Part shown: positions 25,860-34,463 of the stretch, piece by piece
How positions within the stretch are numbered: the stretch's first letter is position 1
Layout: every line of letters begins with the position of its first letter
From: CADEDH01 sp050330635
Lineage (GTDB): Bacteria > Actinomycetota > Acidimicrobiia > Acidimicrobiales > SZUA-35
Assembly: GCA_050330635.1 (NCBI GenBank)
Contig: JBHJNQ010000046.1
Location: 1 to 64,000, forward strand
Direction: 5' to 3'
DNA length: 64,000 nt
Notes under the pieces: generated by a model
The model's input: only the letters and a program-made list of their open reading frames with translations
Told to the model about the DNA's origin: nothing
Databases searched by the model: none
Position numbers and translations under genes: made by a program

Positions 25860-27218
25860 ATGGAAGGCCGGCTGTTCATCGCCGAGGACCGCGAGGCCGA
25901 GACCTTCCGGGTCCATCGCTCCGCCATGGTCGACCCCGACGTGCTCGAGGCGGAGCGCACCGCCATCTTCGAGCGGTGCTGGCTCTACGTCGGCCACGAG
26001 TCGGAGGTGGCCGAACCCCACGACTTCCGCACCCGCGACGTGGGGGGCAGGCCGATCATCATGACCCGCGACGCCGGCGGCGAGCTCCACGTCATGCTCA
26101 ACACCTGCCCCCACCGGGGTATGGAGGTGGAGGGCAGGGCCGAGGGCAACGGCCGGTTCCTCAAGTGCTTCTACCACGGGTGGAGCTTCGACTCGGCCGG
26201 CCAGCTCGTTGCCCTACGGGACGAGGGGGGCTACGGACGGTCGTGGGACCGGGCCGCCATGTGCCTGCCCCGACCCCCGAAAGTCGACTCCTACCGGGGC
26301 TTCGTGTTCCTCAACTGGGATCCCGACGCCCTCGCCCTCGGCGACTATCTGGGCCACTCCCGCACCATCCTCGACCTGGTGGCCGACCAATCGGAGCACG
26401 GGATGGCCGTCGTCGGCGGCTCCCACCTCTACTCGATGCGGGCCAACTGGAAACTGCTGGTCGAGAACAGCTTCGACCAGTACCACGCCATGACCACCCA
26501 CCAGCGCTACGTCGAGATGTTGAAGGCGTCGGGCCGCCAGTTCAACACCGCCATCGACCAGCCGGCCGCATCGGGGGTCGACCGGCGCCTCCCCCTCGAT
26601 CTGGGCAACGGCCACGCCGTCAGCTGGAGCGTCGACGCCAGCAAGGGCAACGTGTTGGGTGGGCTCGGTCGCTCGTTCCCCGACGACGAGGCCAGAGCCA
26701 AGCACCTGGCCCGCCGTGACCGGTTGGTCGAGCTGTACGGCGAGCCCTGGGTCGACCGGATGCTGGGCGGTCGCAACCACCTCATCTTCCCCAACCTGTT
26801 CGTCATCGACCTGGTCATGGGCTGCACCATCCGCACGTTCTTCCCCGCCGCCCCCGACTACATGGAAGTGTCGGCCTGGCAGCTCGTGCCCCGGGGCGAG
26901 GACGACCAGCTCCGGGCCATGCGAATGGCCAACTTCCTCACCTTCTGGGGACCGGCCGGGCTCGCCACCCCCGACGACGTCGAGGCCCTCGAACGGTGCC
27001 AGCAGGGCTTCCGGGCCCACCGGGCCGCGCCGTGGAACGACCTGTCCCGGGGCATGAACGGGCACCCCGACAACAACGAGGGACAGATGCGAGTCTTCTG
27101 GCGGCGGTGGAACCGGTTGCTCACGGGCCAGGACCTTCCGCCCGAACCCCACTATGCCTTCGATCCCGAGATCCATGGCCGCCACGTCGCCGGCCTGGCC
27201 GGCGGGGGTGACCGGTGA
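25860..27218 (+). CDS. Rieske aromatic-ring-hydroxylating dioxygenase, alpha subunit
   Basis: A 452-residue protein. The Rieske [2Fe-2S] ligands are Cys83-x-His85 (NTCPHRG) and Cys103-x2-His106 (KCFYHGWSF). The mononuclear iron site is the D-x2-H-x4-H motif with Asp206, His209 and His214 (VENSFDQYHAMTTH). Start ATG 25860 follows GAGAGGAGG. The alpha subunit carries substrate specificity and adds both atoms of O2 to the ring. No ferredoxin or reductase gene is present, so electrons must come from proteins encoded elsewhere. The stop overlaps the beta subunit start (TGATG). Confidence 0.93.
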   Translation: MEGRLFIAEDREAETFRVHRSAMVDPDVLEAERTAIFERCWLYVGHESEVAEPHDFRTRDVGGRPIIMTRDAGGELHVMLNTCPHRGMEVEGRAEGNGRFLKCFYHGWSFDSAGQLVALRDEGGYGRSWDRAAMCLPRPPKVDSYRGFVFLNWDPDALALGDYLGHSRTILDLVADQSEHGMAVVGGSHLYSMRANWKLLVENSFDQYHAMTTHQRYVEMLKASGRQFNTAIDQPAASGVDRRLPLDLGNGHAVSWSVDASKGNVLGGLGRSFPDDEARAKHLARRDRLVELYGEPWVDRMLGGRNHLIFPNLFVIDLVMGCTIRTFFPAAPDYMEVSAWQLVPRGEDDQLRAMRMANFLTFWGPAGLATPDDVEALERCQQGFRAHRAAPWNDLSRGMNGHPDNNEGQMRVFWRRWNRLLTGQDLPPEPHYAFDPEIHGRHVAGLAGGGDR

Positions 27219-27745
27219 TGGCGAGCCCAGACCCCGTCGTCCTCGGCCCGGCCGGCTCCACGTCGCCCGAGCTGCGCTACGCCGTCGAGGAGTTCCTCTA
27301 CCACGAGGCCGATCTGCTCGACCGGTGGCGACTCGACGACTGGCTGGCGCTGTTCACCGACGAGTGCCTATTCCTCGTGCCCTCCACCGACCGGCCCGAG
27401 GGCGACCCGTTCACCGAGATGTTCCTCGTCCAGGACGACCGGTTCCTCCTCGAGCAGCGGGTCGACTCCCTCATGACGAAGACGGCGTGGGCCGAGTCGC
27501 CCCACTCCACCACCCGCCACCTGGTGACCAACGTGCGGGCCGCTCACCTCGGCGACGGGGCGGTGGAGGCCACCGCCAACTTCATCGTCACCCGGGCCCG
27601 GCGCGACACGGTCGACACGTACCCCGGCCGCTACGAGTTCCTGCTCGAGGCCGGCGGCCCGGCCGGGTTCCGTATCCGGACCCGCAAGGCCATCCTGGCC
27701 CTGGAGGAGCTCCGCCCCCACGGCCGGGTCAGCTTCATCCTCTGA
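27218..27745 (+). CDS. Aromatic-ring-hydroxylating dioxygenase, beta subunit
   Basis: A 175-residue NTF2-fold protein typical of ring-hydroxylating dioxygenase beta subunits: VEEFLYHEADLLDRWRLDDW, HLVTNVRAAHLGDGAVEATA and GRYEFLLEAGG...FRIRTRKAIL. The beta subunit is structural in the alpha3beta3 complex. It overlaps the alpha gene by one base. Size and sequence fit the family; an alternative GTG start lies three bases upstream. It ends the ring-oxidation operon, followed by the minus-strand M15 peptidase. Confidence 0.88.
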   Translation: MASPDPVVLGPAGSTSPELRYAVEEFLYHEADLLDRWRLDDWLALFTDECLFLVPSTDRPEGDPFTEMFLVQDDRFLLEQRVDSLMTKTAWAESPHSTTRHLVTNVRAAHLGDGAVEATANFIVTRARRDTVDTYPGRYEFLLEAGGPAGFRIRTRKAILALEELRPHGRVSFIL

Positions 27746-27787
27746 GTCACCGCCGTCCAGCGCCTCCGTCCTCCAGCGCTGCGCCGG

Positions 27788-29032
27788 CTACTTGCCGTTG
27801 ACCGACCAGTGCCAGGGTTCGCTCGGCAGGTTGTACAGCCCGTACTTGGCGGCGTTGGCCTTGAGCCACTGGTAGCCGGCATTGGACCGACTGGAGATCG
27901 TGCTGCCGTTGTAGCGGAAGTCGATGGCCTTGCCCTGCTCGTGCTGCGACGCCCCGGGGCGGGCCGTCGGCGGCCGGCACTGCGACGATCGCATCTGGTA
28001 GACGGCGTAGTCGCTCGTGCCGCAGTGGGCCCGTCGCAACCGGATCTGCGACTGGGAGTCGCGGTAGCCGCCACCGGTGAACGAGTGGCCCTCCGACTCG
28101 GCCTGGTTGAGCAGCGCCTCCAGGTTCCCGGCGATGTCGGTGTGCACCCAGATGCCCCTCACGTTCACGATGTCGGCCGCCGAGGGGAACCCGACGGTAC
28201 TCGTTCTCGACACCGGCGCCGGGCTCGACCGCTGGCGGGCCAGCGCGGCCTGGGCCGCCAGCTCCTCGTTCTTCTTCACGATCTCGTCGGACAGCTCCTT
28301 GTCGAGCTCCGACAGGGCCCACGCCTCGGCCAGCTCTCGTTCGAGCCGGTCCTCGGCCTCCTCGACCAGGGCGGCCTGTTCCCCCCGCCGGCGTTCCAGC
28401 TCGGCCAGGTCCTCGGCCAGTTGGATCTTGATTCGCTCGGCCTCCGCCGCCGCCGAGCTGGCCTCCAGCCGCTCGAGCTCCAGGTCTTCCTTGGCCACCT
28501 TGAGCTCGTCGGCCACCGATACGCCGTCCTCGGTCACCGATTCCACCAGCGACTGCATCCGCACCGCCTTGTTGGGATCGGCCTCTTCGAGGATGGGCGA
28601 CCGTGGGTTGTTCTGCGACTTGAACGACGAGATGGCGCTCGTCGACAGCCTCCCCTCCAGCACCTCGATCTCGGCCGACTTCTCGACGACGGCCTGCACG
28701 GCGGCGTCGTAGCGGGCCTCGGCCGCCACCAGGGCCTGCTCGGCGGCCGACACCTTGGCCGCCTGCTCGTTCACCTCGGCGTTGAGGGCCTCGAGGGCGG
28801 CACTCAGCTCGGTGGCCTCCGCCGTGGCGACGTCGACCTCCTGGGCCTTCGCCTGCTTGTCCTGTTGGATCGCCGCCTGTTGCTGACGGAGCTCCTCGAG
28901 GTCTTCCTTGAGGCCGGCGCCGCCCGGGAGGGCGGTCGAGGCGATGAGGACGACGAGGACGACCGCAACGGGGGCTCGGACGCTGAGCGCAATGTGCGGA
29001 GTGGCCTTGAGTCTGGATGGGGAAAAACGCAT
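27788..29032 (-). CDS. Secreted coiled-coil M15-family (VanY-like) peptidase
   Basis: A 414-residue protein. The N-terminus has a signal-anchor (IALSVRAPVAVVLVVLIAST, about 14-33). Residues 38-270 form a long coiled coil (LEELRQQQAAIQQDKQAKAQ and VAKEDLELERLEASSAAAEA). The C-terminal domain has the metallopeptidase motifs SQHEQGKAIDF and EPWHWSVNG, the zinc site of D-alanyl-D-alanine carboxypeptidases. A coiled coil ahead of a peptidoglycan hydrolase resembles PcsB-type divisome hydrolases, which are regulated by FtsEX; that link is inference. Start ATG 29032. It likely trims peptidoglycan outside the cell. Confidence 0.82.
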   Translation of the reverse strand: MRFSPSRLKATPHIALSVRAPVAVVLVVLIASTALPGGAGLKEDLEELRQQQAAIQQDKQAKAQEVDVATAEATELSAALEALNAEVNEQAAKVSAAEQALVAAEARYDAAVQAVVEKSAEIEVLEGRLSTSAISSFKSQNNPRSPILEEADPNKAVRMQSLVESVTEDGVSVADELKVAKEDLELERLEASSAAAEAERIKIQLAEDLAELERRRGEQAALVEEAEDRLERELAEAWALSELDKELSDEIVKKNEELAAQAALARQRSSPAPVSRTSTVGFPSAADIVNVRGIWVHTDIAGNLEALLNQAESEGHSFTGGGYRDSQSQIRLRRAHCGTSDYAVYQMRSSQCRPPTARPGASQHEQGKAIDFRYNGSTISSRSNAGYQWLKANAAKYGLYNLPSEPWHWSVNGK

Positions 29033-29124
29033 GACAAAATCACCGGCCACCCGCCGACGAGGAGCGTACCCGAGCCGCCGGCCGAGGTGGTGCATGGTCG
29101 CTCGCCTTCGCCGATGGGCCGCCC

Positions 29125-30840
29125 TCACGGGCGGTAGCGGTTCGTGATGGGGACCCTGCGGTCCCGGCCGAAGGCCTTGTCGGTGATGCGGATGCCGGGC
29201 GGGTTCTGGCGTCGCTTGTACTCGGCGATGTCGACGAGGTGCACGATGCGGCGCACGATGTCCGGGTCGTGACCGGCGGCGATCAGCTCGGGACCGGTCA
29301 GGTCGTCCTCGACGTAGCCCTCGAGGATCGGATCGAGGATCTCGTAGGGCGGCAGACTCTGGTCGTCGCGCTGGTCGGGCCGTAGCTCGGCCGACGGGGC
29401 CTTCTCGATGACGGCGATGGGGATGATCTCCCGGCCCTCGGCGGCGTTCTTCCAGCGACACAGCTCATAGACGAGCACCTTGGGGACGTCCTTGATGACG
29501 GCGAACCCTCCGGCCGTGTCACCGTAGAGGGTAGAGTAGCCAACGGACGTCTCCGACTTGTTGCCGGTGGTGAGGATGAGCCAGCCCAGCTTGTTGGACA
29601 GCGCCATCATCGTCACCCCCCGGATCCGAGACTGGAGGTTCTCCTCGGTCGTGTCGGGTTCGAGACCGTCGAAGCTGGGCTCCAGCAGCTCCCCGAAGGC
29701 GACGTGGGCCGGCTCGATGGGGATCGTTCGGTGTTCGACGTCGAGGGTCTTGCACAGGGCCTCGGCGTCGGTGATCGAGTGCTCGGACGAGTACCGGGAC
29801 GGCATGAGGACGGCGTGGACCCGGTCGGCCCCGAGGGCGTCGACGGCGATGGCGACAACGATGGACGAGTCGATCCCCCCCGACAGGGCGATTCCCACGT
29901 CGGTGAAGCCGTTCTTGGTCACGTAGTCGTGGGTGCCGAGGACCAGGGCCCGCCAGATCTGCTCCAACTCGTCGGGGATGGGCGCCGGGTCGGGGATGAC
30001 GGCCGGCGTGGTGACCTCCCGGTCGGGGGTCAGCTGCCGGCTGGGTAGAGCGATCAGGGGGGCGTACTGGCCCCGGGGATCGATGCGGCGCTTGCGGTAC
30101 AGGGCAGGCACGTCGACGTCGCAGATCAGGAGATCCTCGTCGAACAATGGGGCCCGGGTGACCACGTGGCCCTGGGCGTCGAGGATGACCGAGCCTCCGT
30201 CGAACACCAGCTCGTCCTGGCCGCCGACCTGGTTGACATAGACGAGGTGCACCGACGCGTCGGCCGCCCTCGTGGCCAGCATCGTCTCCCGGTCGAGCTG
30301 CTTGTCGACCTGGAACGGACTCCCGTTGATGTTGAGCACCACCTCGGCCCCGCCCCGGGCCAGCTCGGCGATGGGGCCCGTCGGGCTCCAGGCGTCCTCG
30401 CAGATCGAAACGCCGACCTTGACCCCGTGCAGTTCGACCAGCTCCAGGGGGGCGTTGCCGACGGAGAAGTAGCGCTGTTCGTCGAACACCGAGTAGTTGG
30501 GCAGGAGGCGCTTGTGGTAGCGGAGCGCCACCCGACCCCGGTGGCAGAGGGCGGCGGCGTTGTACAGGTCGCGGTCGAGGTCGACGAAACCGACGACGGC
30601 GGCGCAGTCGCCGGTGCGGGCCGCCAGGTAGGCGAGGGCTTCGAGGTTGTCCTCCACGAACCCGGGCTTCAGCACCAGGTCCTCGGGGGGATAGCCGGTG
30701 ATCGACAGCTCACCGAAGACGGCGATGTCGGCACCGGCCCGCTCGGCCTCCTCGAGGAGGTTGACCATGCGGGCCACGTTGCCGTCGAGGTCACCAACCG
30801 TGGGGTTGAATTGGCAGGCCGCCACACGGAGTCGTCGCAT
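29125..30840 (-). CDS. nadE: Glutamine-dependent NAD+ synthetase
   Basis: A 571-residue NadE with an N-terminal nitrilase-type glutaminase domain and a C-terminal synthetase domain. Glutaminase residues are Glu (FGELSITGY), Lys (YHKRLLPNYS) and Cys (GVSICEDAW). The ATP-PP-loop is VGIALSGGIDSSIV, and TTGNKSETSVGYSTLYGD is the deamido-NAD region. It makes NAD+ from nicotinic acid adenine dinucleotide using glutamine. Start ATG 30840; a TTG two codons upstream is also possible. The C-terminus (RVPITNRYRP) matches the family. It overlaps the tail of the frameshifted gene upstream. Confidence 0.95.
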   Translation of the reverse strand: MRRLRVAACQFNPTVGDLDGNVARMVNLLEEAERAGADIAVFGELSITGYPPEDLVLKPGFVEDNLEALAYLAARTGDCAAVVGFVDLDRDLYNAAALCHRGRVALRYHKRLLPNYSVFDEQRYFSVGNAPLELVELHGVKVGVSICEDAWSPTGPIAELARGGAEVVLNINGSPFQVDKQLDRETMLATRAADASVHLVYVNQVGGQDELVFDGGSVILDAQGHVVTRAPLFDEDLLICDVDVPALYRKRRIDPRGQYAPLIALPSRQLTPDREVTTPAVIPDPAPIPDELEQIWRALVLGTHDYVTKNGFTDVGIALSGGIDSSIVVAIAVDALGADRVHAVLMPSRYSSEHSITDAEALCKTLDVEHRTIPIEPAHVAFGELLEPSFDGLEPDTTEENLQSRIRGVTMMALSNKLGWLILTTGNKSETSVGYSTLYGDTAGGFAVIKDVPKVLVYELCRWKNAAEGREIIPIAVIEKAPSAELRPDQRDDQSLPPYEILDPILEGYVEDDLTGPELIAAGHDPDIVRRIVHLVDIAEYKRRQNPPGIRITDKAFGRDRRVPITNRYRP

Positions 30841-31379
30841 CGGCAAGAAGTGTAGGGCAGCCGCGCTGCGGCCCCGGATGGTGGCGGCCCAGAAGGTCCC
30901 CGGGCGGGGTCGTGATCATCTCGCTCACCCGGTCGGCGATCTCGGCCTTCAGCTCGGCGTCGACGCCGTTGCCGGCCGCCAGCTCGGCGATCGTCCTGCC
31001 ATCGGCCAGCCCGGAGCGTATCGCGTCGACGCTGAGGCCGCGGATGTCGCTCAGTTCGGTCAGCCGGGCCCGGTCGCGGCGTTGGTGATGATGCCCGGGG
31101 GCGTCGGTCGTCTCGTCCGTGGTGTCGTCGGCACTGCCCTCGACCGGTGCGTCTCCGGCCGTGTCGGTCGACGAGTCGTCGGTGACCGCAACGGTGCCCG
31201 CCCCGACCAGGCCGATGGGGCTGACCAGAGCGCCGACGGCCACGCTGCCGGACACGACGGCGGCCGCCACCAGGTAGCGCCGGGCCCCTCCCGTCGTCAG
31301 TCGCTCGGTGGTCGCCGTTTCGACCGACTCGGGGCTGAGCTCCGGATCGCTGTCGGCTGGGGGGGATCGGGTCGTACAT
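30791..31379 (-). pseudogene. Frameshifted membrane-anchored helix-hairpin protein
   Basis: MYDPIPP starts in one frame at 31379 and the rest (ADSDPELSPESVETATTERL, then a transmembrane helix RYLVAAAVVSGSVAVGALVS) continues in another. The switch sits in a run of seven G on the plus strand (31359-31365); six would restore a single frame. The remainder is an acidic linker and a helical tail (LSDIRGLSVDAIRSGLADGR, IAELAAGNGVDAELKAEIAD) resembling helix-hairpin-helix or peptidoglycan-binding repeats. The gene is probably intact in the cell and broken by a homopolymer error. Confidence 0.6.
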
Positions 31380-31523
31380 CGGGATGCGGCTCCTCGTGCA
31401 GCTCGGTGATGGATCCAGCGTCGACCCCGCGTGTTAGGGGCGGATGATGACCAGACCAGGACTCGGCGTGGAAAGGGGAGCGAAAGGTGCCGGACTCCGA
31501 CGACGGGGAGCGGCGTCCGGTGG

Positions 31524-32192
31524 TCACCCGGCGGGGGTCCACCGTGGGTCGCGGCCGGCGAAACCGAGCAGCCGGTCGAGCGGCGGGGCGTCGTCGGCAA
31601 CGGGGACCTCGGCGTCGAAGAAGCCGGTGTCGGGACCGCGGTACTCGGGGGCCACCATGCCCCGGAGGAACTCGAGGGCCGCCTCGACCGCGTCGTCGGG
31701 GGCGGCATAGGGCTGTCCGGTGGCGGTGGCCAGGTCCCAGGCGTGGATGATGTACTCGCCCAACGCCATGCCCAGCACCCCGTCGCCGGCCATGCGCGCC
31801 GACGACATGGTCACCGTCCACCCCGCCACATCGGCGGCGATGGCGCGGCGGAAGTCGTCGAGCGCGCCGCCCACCACCTCGCTCGCCCGCTCACCGTCGG
31901 CTGCGGAGACGGCGGCGGCGACGGCGTCGGGATCGGGACGGGGGGAACGGGCCGACGGATCCGTCAGGGCGGCGGCGAAGAACCGGAGCCAGCCCAGTAC
32001 ATGGGCCAGGAGCTCACCAACCGTGAACCCCGCGCAGGGGGTGGGGCACGGCAGCTGGTCGGCATCCACATCGACCACGGCGGCCAACCCGCCGAGCACA
32101 TCGCCAAACAGGCGGGCGGCGGCATCCGGGTCGCGGAACACGGCCGGGGCGGAGGTGGGGAAGAGGGGGAGCTCGCTCGTCTCGTTGCTCAT
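31524..32192 (-). CDS. TIGR03086-type (mycothiol maleylpyruvate isomerase/DinB-like) protein
   Basis: A 222-residue four-helix-bundle protein with the actinobacterial DinB/mycothiol-dependent pattern: LPCPTPCAGFTVGELLAHVL (the His of the metal site), GMALGEYIIHAWDLATATGQ (second His) and a C-terminal helix GFAGRDPRWTPAG. These proteins bind a divalent metal and often use mycothiol; the reaction here is unknown. Start MSNETSELPLF at 32192. It is divergent from the AraC regulator with 88 bp between, so the regulator may control it. Confidence 0.78.
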   Translation of the reverse strand: MSNETSELPLFPTSAPAVFRDPDAAARLFGDVLGGLAAVVDVDADQLPCPTPCAGFTVGELLAHVLGWLRFFAAALTDPSARSPRPDPDAVAAAVSAADGERASEVVGGALDDFRRAIAADVAGWTVTMSSARMAGDGVLGMALGEYIIHAWDLATATGQPYAAPDDAVEAALEFLRGMVAPEYRGPDTGFFDAEVPVADDAPPLDRLLGFAGRDPRWTPAG

Positions 32193-32280
32193 GGGGGTGA
32201 AGCTAGAGCGGCGGCCCGATCGAGTCTTGAACATTCACGACACACCATCCACGACGACCTCGGACGCTACCCTCGGGCCG

Positions 32281-33159
32281 ATGGGCGGTCCCCTCCCCGA
32301 CGACACCCGGGGCATCGTCGACCCGGTGGCCATGATGCGCCACGTCGACTTCGCCCGCTCCCCCGCCGGCGACGCCCTCGACGGCCTCGTCGAGTGGTTC
32401 TGGTCGGTGGCCTGGGATCTCCCCCACGATGAGGTTCACGACCAGCAAGTCCTCAACCATCCGGCAGGAAACATCAGCATCGGCACCCTCGACGACGCCG
32501 GGATCCCGCTGGATCCACCCCAGGGCCGGGTCTACGGCGTGATGACGGCGCTCAGCCACCGTCACCTCACGGGGGCCGGTTGGACGGTGGCGGCCCGCAC
32601 TGCGGTCGGTGGGCTCGGCGTCTTCCTCGATGGCCCGGCCCGGGCCGGCGCCGACACCCAACTCACGCTGGCCGATGCCGTTCCCGGCCTCGACGGTCCC
32701 GCCGTGGTCGCCGCCGTCTGCGCCGAGACCGACAACCGGTCCCGGATCGCCGTGCTGCGCACGGCCCTCGGGGAGCTGGTGTCGCGGCGTGACCCGGCCC
32801 TGCTGGCCGAGGCCCGGGAGGTGACCAGGGTGGCGGCGATCGCCGAGCGCGACCGTTCGGTGTGCCGGGTCGAGGAGCTGGCCGACGCCGCCGGCACCAG
32901 CGTCCGCACCCTCCAACGGCTGTTCGACGTCCACGTCGGCGTGGGCCCGTCGTTCGTGATCCGGCGGTGGAGGATCATCGAGGCCGCCGAAGCGGCCCGG
33001 GAGGCCGTCGATCTCGGGGCGCAGTGGCGGGGTTGGGCCGCCGTCGCCGCCGAGCTGGGCTACGCCGACCAGGCCCACCTCACCCGGGACTTCCGCCGCC
33101 ACCTGGGCATCTCGCCGTCGGCCTACCTGGCTCGAACGGCACGAGGGGAGACCGGATGA
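32281..33159 (+). CDS. AraC-family transcriptional regulator
   Basis: A 292-residue protein with a C-terminal AraC helix-turn-helix pair: VEELADAAGTSVRTLQRLFD and WAAVAAELGYADQAHLTRDF, ending ISPSAYLART. The N-terminal about 180 residues (MMRHVDFARSPAGDALDGLV, FWSVAWDLP, VLNHPAGNISI) match the DUF6597-type sensor region found in this regulator group. Start ATG 32281. It is adjacent to a hairpin terminator at its end, and divergent from the TIGR03086-type gene. Confidence 0.85.
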   Translation: MGGPLPDDTRGIVDPVAMMRHVDFARSPAGDALDGLVEWFWSVAWDLPHDEVHDQQVLNHPAGNISIGTLDDAGIPLDPPQGRVYGVMTALSHRHLTGAGWTVAARTAVGGLGVFLDGPARAGADTQLTLADAVPGLDGPAVVAAVCAETDNRSRIAVLRTALGELVSRRDPALLAEAREVTRVAAIAERDRSVCRVEELADAAGTSVRTLQRLFDVHVGVGPSFVIRRWRIIEAAEAAREAVDLGAQWRGWAAVAAELGYADQAHLTRDFRRHLGISPSAYLARTARGETG

Positions 33160-33173
33160 ACCGATCTCCCCTC
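33143..33173. terminator. Hairpin terminator between convergent araC-type gene and glnA (GSII)
   Basis: GAGGGGAGA (33143-33151) pairs perfectly with TCTCCCCTC (33165-33173) around a 13-nt loop. It spans the end of the AraC-family gene, whose stop lies in the loop. No T tract follows. Confidence 0.55.
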
Positions 33174-33272
33174 TCGTGTCACGGGAGCAGGCTCAGGAGC
33201 GATCGCCGGGATCGACGTTCGGGGGGACCCGACCCCCGGGACCGGGCGGTGCTGCTCAGGCGGCGGACGGCG

Positions 33273-34286
33273 TCAGCTCAGGGCCCCGCAACACGTGTTG
33301 GTCATGAGGGTGGTCACGACGTAGGGGTCGGCGTTGGCGTTGGGCCGCCGGTCCTCGATGTAGCCCTTCTTGTCCTTGGCCACCTGCCACGGGATGCGGA
33401 CCGAGGCCCCCCGGTCGGAGACCCCGTAGCTGAACTGATCGAAGCGCTGGGTCTCGTGGGCACCGGTGAGCCGATCCTCGATACCGAAGCCGTAGCCGAT
33501 CAGGTGCTCCTCCGGCTTGCCGGGAGCGCCCAGGGCCTCGCAGGCCGTGATCACGTCGTCGTAGCTTTCGCGCATGCCCTTGGTGGAGAAGTTGGTGTGC
33601 ATCCCGGCGCCGTTCCAGTCGCCCTTCATGGGCTTGGCCTCCATCGAGATCTCGACGTTGTGTTCCTCCCCGATGCGGTACAGGAGGTAACGGGCCACCC
33701 AGAGGTGGTCGGCGACGGTGACGGTGTCGAGCGGGCCGATCTGGAACTCCCACTGGCCGGGCATGACCTCGGCGTTGGTGCCCGAGATCCCGAGTCCGGC
33801 TTCGATGCAGAGGGTGGTGTGCTCTTCGACGAGCTCCCGGCCGGCGATCTTCACCGCCCCCACACCGCAGTAGTACGGGCCCTGGGGGCCGGGATAGCCG
33901 TGCGACGGGAAGCCGAAGGGCCAGCTGCTGACCGGATCGAGCATGGTGTACTCCTGCTCGAGACCGAACAGCGGTTCCTGCTCGCCGTACTTCTCGAGCG
34001 CCGCCACCGCCGCCGCCCGGGTGTTGGTGGGGTGGGGCGAGAGGTCCTCGGTCAGGAGGGTCTCGCACAGCACGAGGACGTTGTCATCACCGCGGACCGG
34101 ATCGGGGCACTCGAACACGGGGTTCAGGACCACGTCGGAGTTGTCGCCGGTGGCCTGGTTGGTGCTCGAACCGTCGAAACCCCAGATGCCCGGCTCGTCG
34201 CCGTCGGCCAGGATCTTGGTCTTGGATCGCACCTCGGCCGTCGGCAGGGTGCCGTCGATCCAGATGTATTCAGCCCTGTACGTCAC
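33273..34286 (-). CDS. Glutamine synthetase, eukaryotic type (GSII)
   Basis: A 337-residue type II glutamine synthetase. Motifs are WGFDGSSTNQATGDNSDVVL, GLEQEYTML, VMPGQWEFQIGP, KGDWNGAGMHTNFSTKGMRE and a C-terminal NANADPYVVTTLM. Length is right for GSII. It condenses glutamate and ammonia with ATP and is octameric or decameric. Start GTG 34286 (TYRAEYIWIDG). It is divergent from a GSI gene, with a GlnR-like regulator just beyond, so both are probably under nitrogen control. Confidence 0.9.
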   Translation of the reverse strand: MTYRAEYIWIDGTLPTAEVRSKTKILADGDEPGIWGFDGSSTNQATGDNSDVVLNPVFECPDPVRGDDNVLVLCETLLTEDLSPHPTNTRAAAVAALEKYGEQEPLFGLEQEYTMLDPVSSWPFGFPSHGYPGPQGPYYCGVGAVKIAGRELVEEHTTLCIEAGLGISGTNAEVMPGQWEFQIGPLDTVTVADHLWVARYLLYRIGEEHNVEISMEAKPMKGDWNGAGMHTNFSTKGMRESYDDVITACEALGAPGKPEEHLIGYGFGIEDRLTGAHETQRFDQFSYGVSDRGASVRIPWQVAKDKKGYIEDRRPNANADPYVVTTLMTNTCCGALS

Positions 34287-34463
34287 GTTGTGTCTCCAAC
34301 TCCTCAGTGAACCTTGTCTCGGGTCGGACAATCTCACTTAACCGGCTGCTCCGAGAGGTGGCAATGCTCCGAGTGTTAACGCAATGTGAATCGCGACCGT
34401 AAGATTCCCCGATTCGGCGCCCGTCCCGTGCCGACCGGTCGAGACCCTGGTATCACTCGAAGG
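34287..34463. promoter_or_regulatory. Shared control region between divergent glutamine synthetase genes
   Basis: This 177-bp gap must hold both promoters. It is locally AT-richer and has TTAAC in opposite orientation twice (CACTTAACC near 34336 and GTGTTAACGC near 34375), the latter followed by GTGAAT with a six-base spacer, a loose resemblance to actinobacterial GlnR sites. The match is too weak to call an operator. Confidence 0.35.

Noticed and set aside
34287..34463. GlnR operator
   Set aside because: Only weak matches (GTTAA, spacer, GTGAA) were seen; not strong enough to claim a site without a motif scan.
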